This document shows positions 8,474 through 15,714 of a stretch of DNA of 64,000 nucleotides, piece after piece. Origin of the DNA: Candidatus Saccharibacteria bacterium. GTDB taxonomy: Bacteria > Patescibacteriota > Saccharimonadia > Saccharimonadales > Saccharimonadaceae. The position numbers were made by a program, and so were the translations under genes. Each line of letters starts with the position of its first letter. The stretch's first letter is position 1. The DNA is taken from positions 992,001 through 1,056,000 of the forward strand of contig JAEUQU010000002.1 of the NCBI GenBank assembly GCA_016789455.1, given 5' to 3'. A model generated the notes under the pieces. The model had not been told where the DNA came from. It made no database searches and saw only the letters and a program-made list of their open reading frames with translations.

Positions 8474-8944
8474 ATGTTCACATTGGCACAACGGGTCAGC
8501 GGCATCTGGCACATCGAACACCCTGGCTTCGCCGCGCCGGACAGGGCTGTTCTGGAGCGTCTGCGCATCGAGTTCTCTACGCGCATGCTCGGCTACGAGC
8601 CCCTACGGGGCCTGGGCTGTGACCGTTCATGGCGGGCGTCCTACGTCCACGGCGCTCCGGATGGCTGGCTGGCCCGCTTCCGGCATGATGCCAAGGGCCT
8701 GCAGTTCCATCTGGGCGACCCTGGAGGCTTCGGCAGACGGGCCGGTGTCTTCCAGCATGTGATAGCCGCCCTGGTACACCAGGCGTTGGAGCGGGGCTTT
8801 AGCGCCCTCTATCCCATGACCTACGAGGTAGTCATGGAGGAGGACAAGCGCAGCTGGCACGTCGCCCTCCTCAGCGATTACATACCGCCGTTGAGGGGCA
8901 CGACGCGGCTCAGGCCGGCGCTACGCAAGCCGGCCATCGCCTGA
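8474..8944 (+). CDS. Uncharacterised protein inserted between the alpha and gamma genes
   Basis: 156 residues from ATG 8474, chosen because AGGAG lies five bases upstream; in-frame codons further up overlap the alpha gene. The protein is soluble, rich in Arg, Gly and aromatic residues, with no membrane segment, no P-loop and no recognised motif. It has its own -10 box and a strong terminator directly after its stop, so it is a separate transcription unit inside the F1-like operon. It does not resemble any ATP synthase subunit or assembly factor I know. It could be a passenger cassette or a dedicated accessory factor. Confidence 0.65.
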   Translation: MFTLAQRVSGIWHIEHPGFAAPDRAVLERLRIEFSTRMLGYEPLRGLGCDRSWRASYVHGAPDGWLARFRHDAKGLQFHLGDPGGFGRRAGVFQHVIAALVHQALERGFSALYPMTYEVVMEEDKRSWHVALLSDYIPPLRGTTRLRPALRKPAIA

Positions 8945-8947
8945 ACC

Positions 8948-8990
8948 GTCCTGGGGACCCTGCGGCAACGCGGGTCCCTGGGACATTTTC
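8948..8990 (+). terminator. Intrinsic terminator with a GNRA loop after the first cassette gene
   Basis: The stem GTCCTGGGGACCC pairs with GGGTCCCTGGGAC (two G-U pairs) and continues as GCG-GCAA-CGC, followed by ATTTTC. It begins three bases after the stop codon. It should block transcription from the alpha region into the gamma gene, which has its own promoter. Confidence 0.8.
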
Positions 8991-9019
8991 ATGCACATCT
9001 TCATCCATAAGCATGATGG

Positions 9020-9031
9020 TATACTGCGTGT
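9020..9031 (+). promoter_or_regulatory. Leaderless-type promoter of the gamma gene
   Basis: TATACT at 9020-9025, then six bases (GCGTGT) and ATG 9032. The spacing puts the transcript start at or next to the A of ATG. No Shine-Dalgarno sequence is present. Confidence 0.6.
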
Positions 9032-9880
9032 ATGACCCGTCGCCCCAACGCGATTGAAAAAGAAGCCAAACAGATCGGCACCGTCAAGGACCTGACCGGT
9101 GTCTTTGAGAGTCTGGCCAGTACGCAGGTGGCCAAAGTCAAGACGAAGGTGGAGTTATCAAAAAGCTTCTTCCAGCTGATTTGGAAGCGCTATAGCGCCA
9201 TCCGGGCCGATCCTAATGCCCGCATCACCAACCGGGAACTGGGCGATGGCCGCACGGTTTTTGTCGTAATTTCTGCCGAAGCCGGCCTGAGCGGTGATAT
9301 CGACCAGCGGCTGGTCGAGACCATGAGCCATGATTACGACCCCAAGACGACCGATGTCATCGTGCTGGGTTCGCACGGAGCGTCGCAGTTATCTCAACGT
9401 GGTATTCCTTACATCAGATTCTTTCAAGTGCCAGAGACTGACCGCTATATCAACGTCATGCCGGTGATAGAAGCAGTGCTGCCCTATTCGCAGATTATCG
9501 TGTATTACGAGGAGTATGTGTCGCTGGGCGTGCAGGATATCAAATCAATCGACCTTATCTCCAGCGTCAAGACGATGAGCGAGGCTTCCGACGAAGACAC
9601 CATGACAACGGCCGAGACCATCTTTGAGCCGTCGCTTGATGAGATTGCCGACCAGATGGAGATGACGATGATGACCCTGGCTCTCAGCCAGTCCATCATG
9701 GAGTCGAGCCTGGCACAGTCCGCCAGCCGCTTCAACGCAATGGCCGTCGCCAAAAAACGGGCCAATGAGCTACTGGGCGACTACATGCTGGAATTCCACC
9801 GCGCCAAGCGTGCCGAGAGTGACCGGCGGCTGCGCGAGGTGCTGATCGCGCTTAAGAAGAAGCGGCGGACGCAGGCCTAA
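9032..9880 (+). CDS. atpG: F1 ATPase gamma-like subunit (rotor shaft)
   Basis: 282 residues, normal for gamma. The N-terminal helix (KEAKQIGTVKDLTGVFESLA) and the C-terminal helix (SQSIMESSLAQSASRFNAMA...) correspond to the coiled-coil rotor shaft. The central Rossmann-like part contains VFVVISAEAGLSGDID, equivalent to the conserved GLCG region of gamma. Several positions differ from typical gamma, in line with the divergent alpha and beta. It has its own leaderless-type promoter after the cassette terminator and is followed two bases later by the kinase-like gene, so those two form one unit. Confidence 0.85.
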   Translation: MTRRPNAIEKEAKQIGTVKDLTGVFESLASTQVAKVKTKVELSKSFFQLIWKRYSAIRADPNARITNRELGDGRTVFVVISAEAGLSGDIDQRLVETMSHDYDPKTTDVIVLGSHGASQLSQRGIPYIRFFQVPETDRYINVMPVIEAVLPYSQIIVYYEEYVSLGVQDIKSIDLISSVKTMSEASDEDTMTTAETIFEPSLDEIADQMEMTMMTLALSQSIMESSLAQSASRFNAMAVAKKRANELLGDYMLEFHRAKRAESDRRLREVLIALKKKRRTQA

Positions 9881-9882
9881 GC

Positions 9883-10404
9883 GTGCCCGGCAAGTTCCTG
9901 ATTACCGGATACCCTGGCACCGGCAAGTCCTCGGTCGCCCGCGCCTTGCAGCACCGCGGCCACACCGCCTACGATACCGAGGCCATGCCCGGCTACATGC
10001 ACGCCGAGAGTCATGGCGGCCAGCGCATCCATCTGCCCTCGCCCGTGCCCGCTGGCTGGTTTGACCGGGTAGGTGCCTACAATTGGAATGTCAGCCGGAT
10101 CGAGCGGTTATTGCAACAGCCGGGCGAAGCCTACTTCTGTGCGCTGGCCGACAATCAACCCCTATTTTATGACCGCTTTGACAAGATTTTCCTGCTACTG
10201 CTCGACGAGACCGTCATGCTGCAGCGGCTCCACTCCCGCACGGAGCGCGCCTACGGGCATGACCGCCAGGAGCTATCGGATATCATGCTGATGCACCGGC
10301 ATTTTGAGCAAAGCCTTGTGGCGCGGGGTGCAGTTGGCATTACCACGCAGAAAGCCCTGCCGGAAGTGGTCGCTGACATCCTGGCCCATTCGTACACTGA
10401 TTGA
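9883..10404 (+). CDS. P-loop kinase-like protein within the F1-like operon
   Basis: 173 residues starting at GTG 9883, two bases after the gamma stop. Walker A is GYPGTGKSS near the N-terminus, and the fold resembles small nucleotide or shikimate kinases of the AAA_17/AAA_18 type. FDKIFLLLLDETVMLQRLHS is a typical strand followed by the LID-region arginine helix. There is no recognisable substrate signature. Because it is tightly coupled to gamma, it probably acts with the complex, for example in regulation by phosphorylation or in nucleotide supply, but that is inference. ATP synthase operons do not normally contain such a gene. Confidence 0.75.
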   Translation: MPGKFLITGYPGTGKSSVARALQHRGHTAYDTEAMPGYMHAESHGGQRIHLPSPVPAGWFDRVGAYNWNVSRIERLLQQPGEAYFCALADNQPLFYDRFDKIFLLLLDETVMLQRLHSRTERAYGHDRQELSDIMLMHRHFEQSLVARGAVGITTQKALPEVVADILAHSYTD

Positions 10405-10428
10405 CTTTTCGCTTTGGCATTTTATGAT
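10401..10428 (+). promoter_or_regulatory. Promoter of the second cassette gene
   Basis: TTGACT (10401-10406), a 16-base spacer and TATGAT (10423-10428). It overlaps the stop codon of the kinase-like gene. ATG 10464 follows about 35 bases later, with GCGAGG as a weak ribosome-binding site. Confidence 0.65.
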
Positions 10429-10463
10429 AGAGCCGTAGCTGTCCCCTACCGAAGCGAGGCCCC

Positions 10464-10865
10464 ATGCCCACCACACCGGCTCCAACGGAACTGCCCGATT
10501 TCGCCGACCTGCGCCGATCGGTGACCTACTTGCCGCTCCTGATCGACGAAGCGAGGGCTGAGCCCCAGTTCTGGCTCGTCACGGTCGTGACCGAGTGGAC
10601 GGAGGACGGCCGGCCGCACATCCGTCGGGAGCTGTGGCTCCGCTGCGCCCACTGCGACTACGGCCACAATGGCCACAACAACGCGACGGTGCGCGACCTG
10701 ACGCGCATGGGTGAACTGGCCGAAGGACACACCGGGGCCTGCAGGCGGGGTGGCCGGACCTTCAGGCTGGACTCATCCGATGCCGTCCGCGCCGCCGCCC
10801 TGTCGGACCAGGCCGAGCAGGTCGTCCGCCTGGCCAGCCCGCTCGAAGCGGCCCACGACGCCTGA
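10464..10865 (+). CDS. Uncharacterised protein with a CxxC pair, inserted before the beta gene
   Basis: 133 residues, soluble, with one CAHC pair (about residue 61) and a later Cys near GACRRGG, so a small zinc site is possible. It is followed by histidine- and asparagine-rich DYGHNGHNN. No family is recognised. It has a near-consensus promoter and a strong intrinsic terminator, the same cassette layout as the gene at 8474-8944, and is unrelated to it in sequence. It separates the kinase-like gene from the beta gene. Confidence 0.65.
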   Translation: MPTTPAPTELPDFADLRRSVTYLPLLIDEARAEPQFWLVTVVTEWTEDGRPHIRRELWLRCAHCDYGHNGHNNATVRDLTRMGELAEGHTGACRRGGRTFRLDSSDAVRAAALSDQAEQVVRLASPLEAAHDA

Positions 10866-10872
10866 GCCGTCG

Positions 10873-10915
10873 CTCCACCAGCCCTGGCCATGTGCCGGGG
10901 CTGGTGGAGTCTTTT
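10873..10915 (+). terminator. Intrinsic terminator after the second cassette gene
   Basis: CTCCACCAGCCC (10873-10884) pairs perfectly with GGGCTGGTGGAG (10898-10909), followed by TCTTTTC. It isolates the cassette from the beta gene. Confidence 0.85.
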
Positions 10916-10957
10916 CACTTTGATACTAGCAGCGTGGAGTCTCTGCCGCCGCTGATG

Positions 10958-10963
10958 TATACT
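10958..10963 (+). promoter_or_regulatory. -10 box of the beta-epsilon unit
   Basis: TATACT 14 bases before ATG 10978, giving a leader of only about eight bases. No Shine-Dalgarno sequence is evident, so initiation is probably leaderless-like. Confidence 0.5.
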
Positions 10964-10977
10964 TAACCGTAAGTATT

Positions 10978-12438
10978 ATGACAAAAACCGCCTCCGCCAC
11001 TCACGCCAAGCCGGCCCCTGCCCCCGCTGCCAAGCCGGCAGCCAGCGTCGGCGTCATCCGCTCGCTGCGCGGGCTGATGGTGGAGGTGCAGATCCTGGGC
11101 GAGATGCCCGATGCCAAAGAGCTGCTGAACGTCGAGGGCTACCCGGAAATCTTCCTGGAGGTCAGTTATTTTAAGAACGGCGGCGCCGTCTGCATCAACC
11201 TGGCCAACAGCACGGCGCTGCGCTGCGGCCAGACCGTCACGCGCAGTTACAAGAAAGTCACCGTACCGGTGGGGCCAAAGACGCTGGGCCGCGTCTTTAA
11301 CGCCCTGGGCGAACCGCTGGACGAAGGCGTCGATGTCACCGAGCAGCGCCGCTCCGTCGCCGAGCCCTCCGGCACCAAAAGCTACCGCAGCAGCAAGAAA
11401 CTGGAACTGCTCGAAACCGGATTGAAAGTCATCGATTTCATGACGCCGTTCGTCAAAGGCCGTAAGATCGGCATCGTCGGCGGCGCCGGTGTCGGCAAGA
11501 CGGTTCTGACGACGGAGATGATCCATAATGTCAGCCGCAGCGATAAGAGCATGTCCATTTACTGCGGTGTCGGTGAGCGTATCCGTGAAGGTAACGAATT
11601 ATACGAGACGCTCAAGGACACCGACGTACTCAAGAATACGGTGATGTTCTTCGGCCAGATGGACAGCACGCCGGCCATCCGCTCGATGGTGGCGCCGGCC
11701 GCTGCCACCGCTGCCGAGTACTTCCGCGACGAAGAAGGCAAAGACATCCTGTTCTTCGTCGACAACATCTACCGTCATATCCAGGCGCTGACCGAGCTGT
11801 CCACCAACCTGGGCCTGATTCCGTCTGAAGGTGGCTATTCTCCCCTGGTCTTTGCCGAGCTGCGGCGCCTGCAGGACCGCCTCAGCTCCACCGAAAGCGG
11901 CACCATCACCTCCGTCCAGGCCGTCTATATCCCGGCGGATGACCTTTCCGACCCGGCGGTGCAGGCTATTTCGCAGCAGCTGGATTCCGTGCTGGTGCTT
12001 GACCGTTCCATCGCTGAGACCGGCATCCGACCGGCCGTCAACCTGCTAAAGACGACGTCGTCACTACTCACCCCGGAGGTCGTCGGCGAGCGCCATTACC
12101 GTCTGGCCGGCCGGGTGCAGGCCATCATGCAGAAGTACGACAGCCTGAAGAACATCATCGCCATCGTCGGTGAAAACGAGCTGTCACCCGCCGACCGGGC
12201 CGATTACCAGAACGCTAAAAAGTTAATCCAGTTTTTTAATCAGGACTTCTCGGTGGCGGAAAAGTTCAGCGGCCGGCCTGGCGAATACTTTACGCTGGAG
12301 CAGACGCTGGACGGCATCGAGGCCATCCTGGAAAGCAAGCCGGAAGGCGAAGAAGAAAAAGCTGCCGAGCCCAAGAAGGACGCCGAAAAGCCTGAGGCCA
12401 CCAGTGACGACAAAGGCAAAAAAGACGAAAAGAAGTAG
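10978..12438 (+). CDS. atpD: F1 ATPase beta-like catalytic subunit
   Basis: 486 residues. Catalytic features are intact: P-loop GGAGVGKTV, the catalytic Glu and Arg in GVGERIREGNELY, the Walker B region DILFFVDNIYRH, and SVQAVYIPADDLSDPA. Typical beta signatures are altered: the MNEPPGAR segment reads MDSTPAIR, and the DELSEED loop reads ENELSPAD. The protein has an Ala/Pro-rich N-terminal extension and a Lys/Glu-rich C-terminal tail of about 35 residues. ATP hydrolysis is plausible, but coupling through a standard ion-driven Fo is not supported by this operon. It is followed six bases later by an epsilon-like gene. Confidence 0.9.
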   Translation: MTKTASATHAKPAPAPAAKPAASVGVIRSLRGLMVEVQILGEMPDAKELLNVEGYPEIFLEVSYFKNGGAVCINLANSTALRCGQTVTRSYKKVTVPVGPKTLGRVFNALGEPLDEGVDVTEQRRSVAEPSGTKSYRSSKKLELLETGLKVIDFMTPFVKGRKIGIVGGAGVGKTVLTTEMIHNVSRSDKSMSIYCGVGERIREGNELYETLKDTDVLKNTVMFFGQMDSTPAIRSMVAPAAATAAEYFRDEEGKDILFFVDNIYRHIQALTELSTNLGLIPSEGGYSPLVFAELRRLQDRLSSTESGTITSVQAVYIPADDLSDPAVQAISQQLDSVLVLDRSIAETGIRPAVNLLKTTSSLLTPEVVGERHYRLAGRVQAIMQKYDSLKNIIAIVGENELSPADRADYQNAKKLIQFFNQDFSVAEKFSGRPGEYFTLEQTLDGIEAILESKPEGEEEKAAEPKKDAEKPEATSDDKGKKDEKK

Positions 12439-12444
12439 CCGCAG

Positions 12445-12708
12445 ATGGCCAGCCAGCCCGCCCTCCTCACTGTCATCGCCCGCGCCCCTTTCGAGGTGTA
12501 CTACGAAGGGCCGGCCATCGCCGTCTCAGCCCTCAACAAGGTGGGTCCCTTCGACGTCCTGCCCGGCCACGCCGATTTCTTTTCCATGCTGCTCCCCTGC
12601 GAGGTGATCATCACACTCGACATGAAGTCAGATCCGGTCACCTTCAACATCAGTAACGGCATCCTGACGGTGCGGGATAATGAGGTGATGGTGTTTGTGA
12701 ATATGTAG
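12445..12708 (+). CDS. atpC: Epsilon-like subunit reduced to its N-terminal beta domain
   Basis: 87 residues, against about 130-140 for a full epsilon. The sequence covers only the N-terminal beta-sandwich (VGPFDVLPGHADFFSMLLPC matches the conserved GxxxxLPGHA region). The C-terminal two-helix domain, which in many bacteria inhibits hydrolysis, is absent. The remaining domain would still join gamma to the membrane rotor. It lies six bases after the beta stop and ends two bases from the convergent dinD stop, with no terminator in between. Confidence 0.8.
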   Translation: MASQPALLTVIARAPFEVYYEGPAIAVSALNKVGPFDVLPGHADFFSMLLPCEVIITLDMKSDPVTFNISNGILTVRDNEVMVFVNM

Positions 12709-12710
12709 CA

Positions 12711-13547
12711 CTACTCCTCAAGCGCCTTGCGCTTATCCTCGGCAGCCACCCTCCGCATTATCTTGTCCGTATCTTCTTCGGGTGGCATTTCCTCCGGAAT
12801 GATTCCCCGCTCCAGTAATGCCTTCCTTACTTCAGTGTTGTTGCCCTTGTTTTCGTCCATAATCTGTGGGTAGCTATCAATAGCATAGTCTTCCAGGTTA
12901 GTGGCCGTCATCTCGTTAGCCAAGCTCTTGGCAGCCAAGACAACATTGGGAGCTCTGTTTGCCCATGGGATTCTTTTGTTCACGATGCCATAGGCGCGCT
13001 TCATCTCATCGGTACTCTTGCCACCAAACATGCTCTTATCGCCCTCTTGTTTAATCTGGGCAAGTCCACGAGGGTGTACGCCCTTCTCCAAGACAGCTCC
13101 AGACAAGCGCTTGTCGGACTCGGTAAATTCGTGTCGAGCAATAAGACGCTTGATATCACTGTCGTGACGCTCCGCCAACTCCTGCTTGCGAGTTTGCAAT
13201 GCAAAATAGGCCTGTGCAGCAGCAATCTTTGGCTTGCGGGCGGCACTGCCATTCTGGGCAATTATGTAGCAGCCGTACCTCGTAATCCTTACATCTCCGA
13301 TATTGCGCTCATTGCCGTAACCTATTGAAACCATTTTCGGGATATCCCGGAAATGGTTTTCCACAGCTATACCCGTATTAGCAACCGATAACTTTGCTCT
13401 ATTGATAACCTCCAGAAAGGCTTCGTATGAAGAATACTCTAGTACCGCCCCCAATTCCCTTCCAAGCCAGTACTCGTTGCCCTGGTCGTCCACATGCTTG
13501 ATCGAGTCGAACAGCGGTTCCGAGCGGCGCCTCACTCTTTTTTCCAT
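12711..13547 (-). CDS. dinD: DinD-like DNA-damage-inducible protein (BRO-N domain)
   Basis: 278 residues from ATG 13547 (MEKRVRR), preceded by GAGG. The N-terminal part (FDSIKHVDDQGNEYWLGREL, then YACYIIAQNG-like text as RYGCYIIAQNG and AYFALQTRKQEL) matches the BRO-N domain of DinD. E. coli DinD counteracts RecA filament interactions; in small genomes it often travels with mobile or stress genes. The DNA is AT-richer than the adjacent ATPase-like operon, which suggests separate acquisition. It is convergent with the epsilon gene. Confidence 0.85.
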   Translation of the reverse strand: MEKRVRRRSEPLFDSIKHVDDQGNEYWLGRELGAVLEYSSYEAFLEVINRAKLSVANTGIAVENHFRDIPKMVSIGYGNERNIGDVRITRYGCYIIAQNGSAARKPKIAAAQAYFALQTRKQELAERHDSDIKRLIARHEFTESDKRLSGAVLEKGVHPRGLAQIKQEGDKSMFGGKSTDEMKRAYGIVNKRIPWANRAPNVVLAAKSLANEMTATNLEDYAIDSYPQIMDENKGNNTEVRKALLERGIIPEEMPPEEDTDKIMRRVAAEDKRKALEE

Positions 13548-13575
13548 ATATTGACCTCGTTTAATAGGTCTCCCC

Positions 13576-13581
13576 ATTATA
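13576..13581 (-). promoter_or_regulatory. -10 box of dinD
   Basis: TATAAT on the minus strand, 28 bases before ATG 13547. The -35 region is not convincing, and no LexA-type box is evident. Confidence 0.5.
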
Positions 13582-13679
13582 CTAGGGCGCATTCAACCAG
13601 CGTCGCACCAAGAAGCAAATGAGGTTAAAAACACATTTGCGCCCCTATGCATCATTAAAATTTCATGATGAAAGTAATA

Positions 13680-14753
13680 CTACTGCATCACAATGTAATC
13701 AAACATATACGACCCCGGCGCCGCCGTCCCGGAAATACCCACCTCAAACCCACCAATCGTACGATTGATAAAGACACTACCATTGATACCCTGCCCCACC
13801 GGCGTCACCACGACTTTAGGCGTAATGGCGTACTGGCTGGTAAAAGCCACCCGCGCGATGATGCCGTTGCCGTTGCCCGGCCCCAGGTTGGCAGCGATGG
13901 TGCCGGCCATATCGTTGCCGCTCATAGAGACGGTACCGCTGGTGCCCACGGCCGGTCCGCGCCCGATGTTCGGCACGTTGCCGCGCGTAATGATGCGCCC
14001 GCCCACCGTCAGCGAGGTGTTGGCCGTCAGGCCGTTGGCCGCAAAGTTCCGTGCCGCCAGCGTCCCGCCGACCGACAGGTTGCCGGAAACGTTCAGGTTG
14101 TTGTTCACCGTCAGCAGCTGCCCCATGGTCACCGGCCCTTGCAGCTGCGTGGCGCCGGCCACGTTGAGGTTCTGGCGCAGGTTGAGGGTACTGGCCGTCG
14201 CTGCACCATTGACATTGAGCTCACTGACCGCCGTGTTGCCGGCCTGCAGGTTGGCCAGGCTGGCATCGTTCGCCGAGAACTTGCTGTTGAGGTTGAGCTG
14301 GCCGCCGATACTGACATCGCTGCCGATGGTCACCTTGCCGTTGAAGCGCGAGTTCGGCCCCACCACCAGTTCCGTGCCCAGCTGCCCTACTGAGCTACGG
14401 GTAACACCCAGCTTATCAAGGGCGCCTGGCGAGAGCGTCACCTCGCCCTGGGCGCCACCACCCGCGGTGCCATTCTGCGTGTTGCGCAGCACAAAGACGA
14501 TGACCCCGGCGTTAATGGCCAGGATGATCAGCACCACCGCGATACCCACGAAGGTCGCCTTGTGGCTCGGCCGGTACGTGCCGCGCTTCATGGCCTTCCT
14601 GGCGCGCAACGCGGCCGCCGCAGCGGTTGCCGATTGCGCAGACGAAGCATCGCCGTCGGATTGCGGCTTCAGCACCTCGGGCGCAGGCGCACCCGATTTG
14701 TCGGTCTTCTTCTCCTCTGCCGCCGGCTCGTCGGCAGATGGCTTCTTGGCCAT
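13680..14753 (-). CDS. Bitopic membrane protein with an extracellular fibre-like beta repeat region
   Basis: 357 residues. The cytoplasmic N-terminus is charged and Ala-rich (about 1-66), followed by one membrane helix (about 67-92) and an outside region made of short beta repeats such as VTIGSDVSIGGQLNLNSKF and LTVNNNLNVSGNLSVGG. This resembles phage-tail or trimeric fibre shafts seen in many CPR surface proteins. A compact C-terminal domain begins near NPQYAITPKVVVTP-like text (SQYAITPKVVVTPVGQG). It is transcribed away from the surface cluster that starts at 14869. Role: probably a surface fibre or adhesin (inference). Confidence 0.75.
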   Translation of the reverse strand: MAKKPSADEPAAEEKKTDKSGAPAPEVLKPQSDGDASSAQSATAAAAALRARKAMKRGTYRPSHKATFVGIAVVLIILAINAGVIVFVLRNTQNGTAGGGAQGEVTLSPGALDKLGVTRSSVGQLGTELVVGPNSRFNGKVTIGSDVSIGGQLNLNSKFSANDASLANLQAGNTAVSELNVNGAATASTLNLRQNLNVAGATQLQGPVTMGQLLTVNNNLNVSGNLSVGGTLAARNFAANGLTANTSLTVGGRIITRGNVPNIGRGPAVGTSGTVSMSGNDMAGTIAANLGPGNGNGIIARVAFTSQYAITPKVVVTPVGQGINGSVFINRTIGGFEVGISGTAAPGSYMFDYIVMQ

Positions 14754-14791
14754 GTTTTACACCCTTTTACGCTTTCGCTTTACTGGCCCTC

Positions 14792-14820
14792 ATTATAGCG
14801 CGGCCAAGAGGTGGTGGCAA
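14792..14820 (-). promoter_or_regulatory. Promoter of the fibre gene
   Basis: On the minus strand TTGCCA (14815-14820), a 17-base spacer and TATAAT (14792-14797). ATG 14753 lies about 38 bases downstream, with AAAGGG as ribosome-binding site. Confidence 0.7.
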
Positions 14821-14868
14821 ACCGTAAGCGGCTTGCAAAATTACCCGCTTTCATCAACAATCTAAGGT

Positions 14869-15600
14869 ATGTCAATACGGGAAGCGGGATGGGTGGCTGT
14901 ATTCGTGGCGCTGGCGGCGGTACTGTTGAGTGGCCCGCAGTCCTTACAGGCCGAGTCATTGCAATCCCCCAGCTACACCTTCGAGGAAAGTTCGCTCGGC
15001 TCCGGCGGCCTGGTACAATCCGCCTCTCCCAACTTCCAGGCTGATGGCGCCGCCGGCGTACCGGTGGTCGGTGACGCCGCCAGTGAGAACTTCCAGGTCA
15101 GCGCCGGCAACAAGACCACCCGCGACCCCACCCTCTCCTTCAAGCTGGACAACCCGGCCACCGCCTTCGGCGCCTTCTCGCCCCAGACCGCCACTACGGC
15201 CACTACCACCTTCTCGGTCTCCAACTACACCAGCTACGGCTACGTGGTGCAGATTGAGGGCACCCCGCCCAAGAACGGCCCGCACGTCATCGACGCCATG
15301 GACGAGACCGACGACTCCCGGATCGGCGAGGAGCAGTTCGGCATCAACCTGGTTGCCAACACCTTGCCGGAATCAGTCGGCGCCAACCCGGACCAGGGCC
15401 AGTTCGGCTTCGGTGTGGCCGACGGTAACTATAACGTTTCCAACAAATACCGTTTTGTCAGCGGCGAACCGATCGCTTCCGCGCCCAAAAGCTCCGGCGA
15501 GACCACCTACACCATCACCTACCTCGTCAATGTCGCCGGCCTGACGCCGGGCGGCCGCTACACCGCCAACCAGACGCTTATCATCACCGGCACGTACTGA
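14869..15600 (+). CDS. Secreted beta-sandwich surface protein, related to the two following duplicates
   Basis: 243 residues with a signal peptide (about 1-29). Most of the chain is Ser/Thr/Gly-rich beta structure. The C-terminal 60 residues (YTITYLVNVAGLTPGGRYTA... ending in ITGTY) align by eye with the ends of the proteins at 15715-16845 and 16975-18108 (NVPGSQPAGIYTTTLTYICT), so the three share a C-terminal module. QFGINLVANT also recurs as QFGMNLMANT. Likely a secreted surface component; no enzyme motif. Confidence 0.7.
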   Translation: MSIREAGWVAVFVALAAVLLSGPQSLQAESLQSPSYTFEESSLGSGGLVQSASPNFQADGAAGVPVVGDAASENFQVSAGNKTTRDPTLSFKLDNPATAFGAFSPQTATTATTTFSVSNYTSYGYVVQIEGTPPKNGPHVIDAMDETDDSRIGEEQFGINLVANTLPESVGANPDQGQFGFGVADGNYNVSNKYRFVSGEPIASAPKSSGETTYTITYLVNVAGLTPGGRYTANQTLIITGTY

Positions 15601-15657
15601 CGGTCCGCTACCGCACACCAGCTTGTGGTAAAAATTCACCTATCTGTCCGGAAAGTG

Positions 15658-15686
15658 TTGACATAATATTGCGCTCATGCTAATCT
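15658..15686 (+). promoter_or_regulatory. Strong promoter of the surface-protein operon
   Basis: TTGACA (15658-15663), a 17-base spacer and TAATCT (15681-15686), followed by an A-rich leader to ATG 15715. High expression would fit a major surface protein. Confidence 0.75.
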
Positions 15687-15714
15687 GCATATAACAAACC
15701 AAATTAAAACAAAA

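Noticed and set aside
13660-15285. Frames opposite the fibre gene and the 14869 gene
   Set aside because: Low-complexity translations without start signals; the called frames have a signal peptide or membrane segment and beta repeats.
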